19,903 nt of DNA from Solimonas sp040377605 (GTDB taxonomy: Bacteria > Pseudomonadota > Gammaproteobacteria > Nevskiales > Nevskiaceae). Position numbers and translations under genes: made by a program. The stretch covers positions 1 through 19,903 of the forward strand of contig JBEIOK010000034.1 of the NCBI GenBank assembly GCA_040377605.1. The letters are read 5' to 3'. The notes under the pieces were generated by a model. It saw only the letters and a list, made by a program, of their open reading frames with translations. It ran no database searches and was not told the origin of the DNA. Below, piece after piece: positions 14,585-19,903 of the stretch; within the stretch, counting starts at the first letter, position 1, and each line of letters begins with the position of its first letter.

Positions 14585-16093
14585 CTACTTTTTCTTGAAC
14601 AGTCCGACAAAGCGCATGACGCTGTCGATGACCCGCACCAGGCCCTGCGGGACCGGCTTGCCGTCCAGCAGCTGGGTGAGCTGTTGTTTGTACTTGTCGG
14701 TCAGCGGCGGGAACATCGTGCGCGGATCGATCAGGGCCGGGCCCTCCTCGACCACTGCGCGCGCGTTGGAGCATTCATTGAACGTGTGCCAGCCGACCAT
14801 GCGGCCGATGCCACTGCTGTTCACGCCGCCGAACGGCAGGTACGGATTGGTGCCGGACTGCACGACATTGTGGTTCATCACCGTGCTGCCGGCCGTCGTG
14901 TGCTTCAGGAACCACTGTTGCTCTTCCGGATCCTTCGAGAAGATGTACAGCGCCAGCGGCTTGTCACGACCGGCGATCTTCTGCACCACTTCTTCACGCG
15001 TCTGGTACGGCACCACGGCGATGACAGGTCCGAAGATCTCTTCCTGCATCAGCTTCATGTCATCGGTGACGCCGGTCACCACCGTCGGCGCGATGTAGCG
15101 ATCCTCGGCCTTGTACTCGCCGCCGCACAGGATCGTTGCACCCTTGGCGCGCGCATCCTCGACCAGCGCCTTGATGCGCTCGAAGTGCCGCGCATTGATG
15201 ATGCGCGGATACTCCGGATTCCGGTCGAAACCCTCGCCACGCGGGTTGTACATGGCGGTGACTTCCCGGACGAGCGCCGCGGCATAGCGCTGCGCCACCG
15301 ACTCGTGCACCAGCACGTAGTCGGGCGCGATGCAGGCCTGGCCGGCATTGCACATGCGCCCCCAGGAGGTCTTCAGCGCCGCATCCTCGACGTCCGCGTT
15401 CTCGGTGACGATCGACGGATTCTTGCCGCCCATCTCCAGGGTCACCGACGCGAAGTGGTCGGCCGCCGCCTTCATGACATAGCGACCGACCGTGTTGTTG
15501 CCGATGTAGAAGATGTGATTGAACGGACTGGCGAGCAGCGCCTGCGCCGTTTCGGCGCCCCCCTCGACGACGGTGACCTCACCGTCCGGAAAGGTTTCCT
15601 TGACGATCTTCGCCACCAGCGCCGAGGCGTGCGGGGCCAGTTCGGAGGGCTTGAGCACGATGGCATTGCCGCCCGCCAGCGCCCCGAACACCGGCAGGAA
15701 GCCGATCACGTAAGGCGCATTCCAGCTCGGCAGCACCAGCACGCGCCCCTTGGGCTCGTAATGGACATAGCACTTCTTGGCCAGCGTCATCAGCGACGGA
15801 TCGGCGCGCTTGGGCGTCATCCAGTCTTCCAGGTGCTTGGCGATGAACTCGGCCTCGAACTTGAGCATCACCAGCTCGCCATCCATGTCCGGCGGCGACA
15901 GGCCGCGCTCCAGCCGGCCGGTTTCATAGATCTGCTGGCGATACTTCAGCGTCGTCGCCATCAGGCGCTGGATCTTCTCCACCCGCTGGGCCGCCGTGGT
16001 CTGTGCCAGCTTCGGCGCGAGCGCGCAGATGCGATCGAAGGCGGCCTTGACGTGCGGCTGGGCGCTGCGGATGTCGACGACGTTGCTGCTCAT
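14585..16093 (-). CDS. NAD(P)-dependent aldehyde dehydrogenase family protein (class 3-like)
   Basis: The 502-residue protein has the full aldehyde dehydrogenase catalytic set: SWNAPY (Asn125, oxyanion), LEMGGKNP (Glu220, general base), GQACIAPDYVLV (Cys254, nucleophile) and EEIFGPVIAVVPY. The Cys position near 250 and the PDYVLV context resemble the class 3 and coniferyl-aldehyde dehydrogenase group rather than the ~300 of classes 1 and 2. A C-terminal extension (about 455-502, ending VGLFKKK) is longer than in soluble class 3 enzymes and may contact membrane or partners. It oxidises an aldehyde to an acid in the cytoplasm, plausibly after alcohol oxidation by the PQQ enzyme or a route not seen here. 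It starts 38 bp after the DUF1329 gene, and the pair appears to form one transcript ended by the hairpin at 14551-14574. Confidence 0.93.
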   Translation of the reverse strand: MSSNVVDIRSAQPHVKAAFDRICALAPKLAQTTAAQRVEKIQRLMATTLKYRQQIYETGRLERGLSPPDMDGELVMLKFEAEFIAKHLEDWMTPKRADPSLMTLAKKCYVHYEPKGRVLVLPSWNAPYVIGFLPVFGALAGGNAIVLKPSELAPHASALVAKIVKETFPDGEVTVVEGGAETAQALLASPFNHIFYIGNNTVGRYVMKAAADHFASVTLEMGGKNPSIVTENADVEDAALKTSWGRMCNAGQACIAPDYVLVHESVAQRYAAALVREVTAMYNPRGEGFDRNPEYPRIINARHFERIKALVEDARAKGATILCGGEYKAEDRYIAPTVVTGVTDDMKLMQEEIFGPVIAVVPYQTREEVVQKIAGRDKPLALYIFSKDPEEQQWFLKHTTAGSTVMNHNVVQSGTNPYLPFGGVNSSGIGRMVGWHTFNECSNARAVVEEGPALIDPRTMFPPLTDKYKQQLTQLLDGKPVPQGLVRVIDSVMRFVGLFKKK

Positions 16094-16131
16094 GATGCGT
16101 TCCCCGGATCGGGTTCAGGACGGCAGGGGGA

Positions 16132-17502
16132 TCAACGGCCGGCGCGCGCCGCCGCTTCCGGCGAGAACTGGGCGGGCGTCATCGGCGTATTGATGCGCCA
16201 CCACTCGTCGGGCTTGCGTTCGTTGATCAGGTTGTTGGCTTCGTAGACGCCGGCGATCAGGTCATGGAACACCTGCACGCCACGGTGGTGCGCCGCCGAC
16301 TCCTGCGAGTAGAAGTACAGGATCATCGGCACCCGCCACAGCTGGCCACGGCCATCGTAGTGATCGGCCGTCAGGATCTGCCAGCTGTCTTCGTCGATGT
16401 AGATCGTGCGGCGCGCATAGATGTGACGCACGCCCGGCTTCAGCTCGGCTTCGACCACCCAGACGCGGTGCAGCTCATAGCGCACGTACTCGGGGTTGAT
16501 GCTGCCGGGCGTCGTGATGTCCTTGTACTTCAGGCTCGGGTCGTTGATCTTGAAGTTGTGATACGGGACGTACATTTCCTTCTTGCCGACCAGCTTCCAG
16601 GTGTAGCGATCGGTGGCACCGTTGAAGCCGTAATCCTCGTCGGTCGTATGCAGGCCCGCCGGCGGCACCGGATAGTCATAGCCGACCTCCGGCGCCTGAC
16701 GCACCCGGCGCGTGCCCGGCAGGTACTGCCAGGCCTGGGTCGAACCGTCCTTGTAGTTGCTGACCTGGAAGCCGACCGCCACGAAGCCGCGATCCCGTTC
16801 CGGCAGCAGGTAGCCGGTATAGAAGTACGAGGTGATCTTCTCGGTCGTGCTCGGCCGCTCCTTGGCGCTGCGGTTCATCACGTTCATCGTGCGGAACTGG
16901 TTGCGACCCCAGGCAATCGTGCCGTCACCGTAGACGTTGGCGATATCGCCGGTGACCTTCTCGGTCCAGGCGCGATAGGCGGTCTTCGACGCCCAGATCG
17001 CTTCCAGCCCGGTCTTGGGCAGCGGGAAGGCCGGGCCACCGCCGAGCGCCACCACGCCCTGGTTGTCATCGACGAAATACGCATCGGTGGCGTTCTTCTT
17101 GGTGGTGTCGCAGACCCACGCAGGCAGCCCTAGATCGCGTCGGCTCGGATAGACCTTCATCCGATAGTGCTGCGGGTACTTCTGCAGCAGCGCCTTCTGG
17201 CCTTCCGTCAGCTTGTCCGCGTACTTGGACATGTTCTGCGACGTGATCGTGAACAGCGGCTTGTCGTTGGCGAAGGGCCCGGGCTCGTAGCCGAACTTGT
17301 TCTTCATGCCGGGCCAGGTGCCGACGAACTTGCCGGTGAACGCCGGGATGCCACTGGCGCTGCCGGCGCGGATGGCGCCCTGGCAGGTCAGTTCCGGGCC
17401 ATCAAGCTTGGCGGCTTCTTCGGCCGAAACCTTGGCCTCGACCGCGACGGAAACCGACAACCCCGCGCACAGCAACAGAAACCACCCACGCTTGGAACGC
17501 AT
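16132..17502 (-). CDS. DUF1329 family periplasmic (LolA-like) protein
   Basis: The 456-residue protein has a basic, hydrophobic signal peptide (1-23, cleavage after VEA) and the family opening VSAEEAAKLDGPELT (25-39) then GIPAFTGKF. Later family features include YLPGTRRVRQAPEVGYD, a DYGFNGATDRYTWKLVGKK segment, and the late VWVVEAELKPGVRH with YIDEDSWQI. GAGGAG lies upstream of the ATG. The usual LTP of the opening motif is LTC here; Cys40 and Cys131 appear to be the only cysteines left in the mature protein and could form a disulfide. DUF1329 proteins resemble LolA/LolB lipid carriers and commonly pair with DUF1302, so a role as periplasmic carrier of a hydrophobic substrate is likely but unproven. 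It is first in its transcript and divergent from the LuxR-type gene. Confidence 0.9.
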   Translation of the reverse strand: MRSKRGWFLLLCAGLSVSVAVEAKVSAEEAAKLDGPELTCQGAIRAGSASGIPAFTGKFVGTWPGMKNKFGYEPGPFANDKPLFTITSQNMSKYADKLTEGQKALLQKYPQHYRMKVYPSRRDLGLPAWVCDTTKKNATDAYFVDDNQGVVALGGGPAFPLPKTGLEAIWASKTAYRAWTEKVTGDIANVYGDGTIAWGRNQFRTMNVMNRSAKERPSTTEKITSYFYTGYLLPERDRGFVAVGFQVSNYKDGSTQAWQYLPGTRRVRQAPEVGYDYPVPPAGLHTTDEDYGFNGATDRYTWKLVGKKEMYVPYHNFKINDPSLKYKDITTPGSINPEYVRYELHRVWVVEAELKPGVRHIYARRTIYIDEDSWQILTADHYDGRGQLWRVPMILYFYSQESAAHHRGVQVFHDLIAGVYEANNLINERKPDEWWRINTPMTPAQFSPEAAARAGR

Positions 17503-17803
17503 CGCTCAAGTCTCCTCAGACCGATTGATCATGGTCGACCGGCGCCTTCGTACGGCAGCTTCCGGCCACGCCTCGCACCCACACCGTCTCTCGCACCCGC
17601 AGCGGAGACCTCATTGTTGTGATCCGATGGTCGCGCCGGGCCGGAACCCGGCGCCTCCCCCAAAGAAGGTATATCCGGACGCCCGGTCACGATGAACCGT
17701 CGCTGGAATCGACCGTAGCACAATTTACATTTCAACTGAATTGTTTTTTGCAGCGCGCTGAGGCACAGTCCGGGGCCGGTAGAACGCCAGCCCGAGGGCT
17801 CCC
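17503..17803. promoter_or_regulatory. 301-bp divergent control region between the DUF1329 and LuxR-type genes
   Basis: Both flanking genes start from this region. Most of it is GC-rich except an AT-rich island at about 17718-17750. For the minus strand, TTCATC (17696-17691) and TATACC (17673-17668), 17 bp apart, form a weak candidate promoter with a ~165-base leader. On the plus strand, TTTACA (17724-17729) could be a -35 box, without a good -10. I see no gene in it. Confidence 0.6.
17720..17744. promoter_or_regulatory. AT-rich inverted repeat, candidate operator
   Basis: ACAATT (17720-17725) and AATTGT (17739-17744) form 6-bp arms separated by 13 bp, inside the AT-rich island 60-85 bp ahead of the LuxR-type gene. 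LuxR-family dimers often bind sites of this size. It shares no extended sequence with the palindrome at 14530-14552. The short arms make it tentative. Confidence 0.35.
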
Positions 17804-18991
17804 ATGCCAGCCAACGTGTCCTACATGCGCGCCGCCCGGCCCGCCATCGCCCCGACGCCGCAGACGGCGCCGGACCCCCAGCAGCTCAGCGAACTGCTGG
17901 GGGCCCTGTACGACGGCGCCCTGGAGCGTCCACCCTGGCATTCGGCGCTGGGACTGCTGCAGCGCAGCCTGAACGCCGCCCACCTCGTGCTGGTGCTGCG
18001 CCCGCCGACGGAGAACAGTGGCGGCGTGATGATCAGCCCGGGCGTCGAGGACGCCGAGGCCCGTCGCTCCTACGAGCAGCACTTCTTCGCCGTCGATCCC
18101 TTCGTCGGCCTCAAGGAAGGCGAGGTGGTGACGCCGGAGGAGCTGATCGGGCCGGCCTGGCTCGACAGCGCGATCTATCGCAACTACCTGCAGCCGCTGG
18201 ATGTGCGCCACCTGCTCGGCGCGGACATCTACACCGAAGAGGGCATCGAATGCCGGCTGCGGGCCACGCGGGGCCATCAGGGCCAGCCGTTCGACGCGCG
18301 GGACAAGGCCCTGTTGCGCTTCCTGCTGCCGCACCTGAAGCGCGCGATCCGCCTGCATGCCCGCCTGGAGACGCTCGAATGCGAGCGCCAGGTCTTTGCC
18401 GGCACCGTCAATCGCCTGCTGCTCGGCATGGTCAGCCTGTCGGAACGTGGCGAGATCCTGGAGATGAACGACGAGGCGCGTCGCATCCTCGACGCGCGCG
18501 ATGGCCTGCGTCTGGGCCTCAACGGCCTGCAGGCGCAGGGCCATGAGGAGAACCGCGAGCTGCAACGCCTGATCCGGCAGGGCCTGCAAGGACCGGCTGC
18601 GGGCGCCAAGCCGGGCCTGGTGCCGGCCATGCCGATCAATCGCCCCTCGGGTCGCAGCCCCTACGTCGCGCTGCTGCGTCCGGTGCCGCAGGGCCCCTGG
18701 TCGGAAAGCCTGCGCCGGCCGGCCGCGGTGATCTACCTGCGGGATCCGGAGGCCACCCCCGCCCCGCCGTCGATCGAACTCGTGCGCCGCCTGTTTGGGC
18801 TGACGCGCGTCGAATCGCGGCTGTCGCTGCTGCTGGCCAACGGCCAGACGCTGGACGAAGCCGCCGACCAGATGGGCATCCGCCGCAATACCGCCCGCAC
18901 CCACCTGCGTTCGATCTTCTGCAAGACCGGCGTGACCCGCCAGACGCTGCTGGTGCGGCTGCTGCTGCGCAGCGTATTCGCTTTGGCCTGA
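17804..18991 (+). CDS. LuxR-type helix-turn-helix transcriptional regulator
   Basis: The 395-residue protein ends in a LuxR/GerE-type DNA-binding domain at about 331-390: FGLTRVESRLSLLLANGQTL, with DEAADQMGIRRNTARTHLRS and IFCKTGVTRQTLLVRLL following. The rest, about 325 residues, is a sensor region; residues ~207-240 (LSERGEILEMNDEARRIL) look like the start of a PAS-type fold. No receiver aspartate domain or autoinducer-domain signature is evident. GAGGG stands five bases ahead of the ATG. Regulators of this kind are common near DUF1302/DUF1329 clusters and near steroid genes in proteobacteria. Being divergent from the DUF1329 gene, it most likely controls that transcript and perhaps its own; the ligand is unknown. 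It is the only gene here on the plus strand and ends 20 bp before a bidirectional terminator. Confidence 0.92.
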   Translation: MPANVSYMRAARPAIAPTPQTAPDPQQLSELLGALYDGALERPPWHSALGLLQRSLNAAHLVLVLRPPTENSGGVMISPGVEDAEARRSYEQHFFAVDPFVGLKEGEVVTPEELIGPAWLDSAIYRNYLQPLDVRHLLGADIYTEEGIECRLRATRGHQGQPFDARDKALLRFLLPHLKRAIRLHARLETLECERQVFAGTVNRLLLGMVSLSERGEILEMNDEARRILDARDGLRLGLNGLQAQGHEENRELQRLIRQGLQGPAAGAKPGLVPAMPINRPSGRSPYVALLRPVPQGPWSESLRRPAAVIYLRDPEATPAPPSIELVRRLFGLTRVESRLSLLLANGQTLDEAADQMGIRRNTARTHLRSIFCKTGVTRQTLLVRLLLRSVFALA

Positions 18992-19010
18992 GCTGATACC
19001 ACACATGAAA

Positions 19011-19040
19011 AACCCGCGACGCCGGAAGGCCTCGCGGGTT
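19011..19040. terminator. Bidirectional Rho-independent terminator
   Basis: AACCCGCGA (19011-19019) pairs with TCGCGGGTT (19032-19040); an inner GCC/GGC pair closes a GGAA loop. On the minus strand the stem is followed by a T-run (from the AAAA at 19008-19011), on the plus strand by CTTTC. It lies between convergent genes, ending the LuxR-type gene and the CPI-like gene. Confidence 0.85.
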
Positions 19041-19060
19041 CTTTCAGTGCTGCGCGACGG

Positions 19061-19900
19061 TCAGCCCGTGATCGGCCCGTACACCCAGGCAAAGGCGTCC
19101 AGCAGCAGCAACGTGACCATGCTGACAAAACCGGCCTCGATGATCGAGCGGCTGAGGGTCCAGCGCTCGCCGGTGGCCTCCTCATCCATGCGGTAGATGT
19201 TCGGGAAGCTGACCAGGAAGTACAGCATGTAGCAGACCGAGCCGATGCTGAGCATGCGCGCCATGTCGACGTACCAGACGTGCTGCTTCACCGCCTCATT
19301 GACGTAGAAATAGGTCTCGGCCCACGCAAAGAAGAACGCGGTCACGGCCACCGTCAGCACCCACAATGCACGCCGGATCCACGGCGAGGCGGTCAGCGTC
19401 ATCGTGCGCACGCGCCGCATCAGCACGATGGCGGAGCTGTGATAGACGATGAAGAAGGCAATGGCATTCAAGTACATGCTGGGCGGAATCTTCATGTGCT
19501 CCGCTTTCGCCACGGCATCGTCCGGCCCCAGCAGGGCCGAATCCAGATACAGCGTCACGCCCGGAAAGTGGTAGCGAAGGCCCAGCACCTCGAAGAAGTA
19601 CTCGGTGTGGAAGTAGGTCGCAAAGAAGATGTACACCGTCATGTAGACGTTGTACTTGAACCAGTAGCTCTGCTGCCACGGAACACCGCTGTTGCGGCGC
19701 AGAAACCACGGCACCAGCACACAGAACGGGAACCACATCAGCAGGTTCTGGGTGATGTTCCAGAAGTTGCCGGTGTCGAGCCAGCCCATCTGCTGCATCA
19801 CGGTGTTGTAGATCACGAACACCGGCAGATACAGCAGGAAGAACTTCTCGCCCCATGCCTTGTCCGGATTCTTCGAGAACCAGTACCCGGGAATCTTCAT
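19061..19900 (-). CDS. Cycloeucalenol cycloisomerase (CPI1)-like membrane protein
   Basis: The 279-residue protein is highly hydrophobic with about six or seven membrane segments (near 18-35, 50-67, 84-103, 143-161, 178-197, 215-233, 255-275). I recognise it by similarity to plant cycloeucalenol cycloisomerase CPI1: NPDKAWGEKFFLLYLP (11-26), YWFKYN (79-84), YFHTEYFFEVLGLRYHFP (96-113) and VSFPNIYRMDEEATGERW (230-247) followed by LSRSIIEA, then GPI at the end, in the same order and at similar total length. In plants this enzyme opens the 9,19-cyclopropane ring of a sterol in the ER membrane. Here it lies in the inner membrane, beside what looks like a catabolic cluster, so it may open a cyclopropyl sterol or act on another polycyclic lipid. 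The ATG is three bases from the window edge; the N-terminus agrees with the family, but an upstream start outside cannot be excluded. Confidence 0.8.
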   Translation of the reverse strand: MKIPGYWFSKNPDKAWGEKFFLLYLPVFVIYNTVMQQMGWLDTGNFWNITQNLLMWFPFCVLVPWFLRRNSGVPWQQSYWFKYNVYMTVYIFFATYFHTEYFFEVLGLRYHFPGVTLYLDSALLGPDDAVAKAEHMKIPPSMYLNAIAFFIVYHSSAIVLMRRVRTMTLTASPWIRRALWVLTVAVTAFFFAWAETYFYVNEAVKQHVWYVDMARMLSIGSVCYMLYFLVSFPNIYRMDEEATGERWTLSRSIIEAGFVSMVTLLLLDAFAWVYGPITG

Positions 19901-19903
19901 CGC

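Noticed and set aside
12315..15098. Very long plus-strand open frame (927 codons) opposite the PQQ, DUF1302 and aldehyde dehydrogenase genes
   Set aside because: It is antisense to three well-supported genes, runs across their junctions and translates to Arg/Gln/His-rich low-complexity sequence with no domain. Long open frames opposite GC-biased genes are expected.
1..19903. Mobile element or genomic island borders
   Set aside because: No transposase, integrase, tRNA or terminal repeats are visible, and composition is uniform apart from short control regions.

Overview
This is a high-GC proteobacterial chromosomal window with strong G/C bias at third codon positions. The gene content (DUF1302/DUF1329 envelope pair, periplasmic PQQ dehydrogenase, KstD-type flavoprotein, Ltp2-type aldolase) suggests a steroid- or lipid-degrading gammaproteobacterium of the Nevskiales/Solimonadaceae/Steroidobacter type. 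That placement is inference from gene content, not a taxonomic proof. I see no rRNA, tRNA, CRISPR array, transposase, integrase or phage gene. The window looks like one catabolic cluster.

Layout. Fourteen genes from 17502 down to the left edge are all on the minus strand. In transcription order the first unit is a DUF1329 periplasmic protein (17502-16132) and an aldehyde dehydrogenase (16093-14585), closed by a GC hairpin with a T-tract (14574-14551). A short control region follows, with a candidate promoter whose -35 box lies inside a perfect 23-bp palindrome (14530-14552). It drives DUF1302 outer-membrane protein, PQQ dehydrogenase, KstD-like FAD dehydrogenase and a TetR regulator, spaced 7 bp, 9 bp and -8 bp. 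A 193-bp gap leads to a DUF35 Zn-ribbon/OB-fold protein and its thiolase-fold partner. A REP-like double hairpin (6174-6270) separates these from an alpha/beta hydrolase, a small two-cysteine protein of unknown function, a heptamer-repeat hairpin (4647-4718), an acyl-CoA synthetase, a lipoprotein alpha/beta hydrolase, an SRPBCC protein and a CoA transferase cut by the window edge.

On the right, a divergent LuxR-type regulator (17804-18991, plus strand) shares a 301-bp control region with the DUF1329 gene. It converges, through a bidirectional terminator (19011-19040), on a membrane protein of the cycloeucalenol cycloisomerase (CPI1) family, an enzyme family known from plant sterol synthesis.

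How the genes may work together (inference): DUF1302/DUF1329 handle a hydrophobic substrate at the cell envelope; the hydrolases could release it from esters; the PQQ enzyme and the aldehyde dehydrogenase oxidise alcohol to acid; the synthetase and CoA transferase make or exchange CoA thioesters; the KstD-like enzyme desaturates a ketone-bearing ring; and the DUF35/Ltp2-like pair cleaves a side chain by retro-aldol reaction. The aldolase call rests on visible residues: the thiolase cysteines are missing and both active-site histidine positions carry tyrosine. The true substrate cannot be read from the sequence; a sterol, triterpenoid or similar polycyclic lipid fits best.
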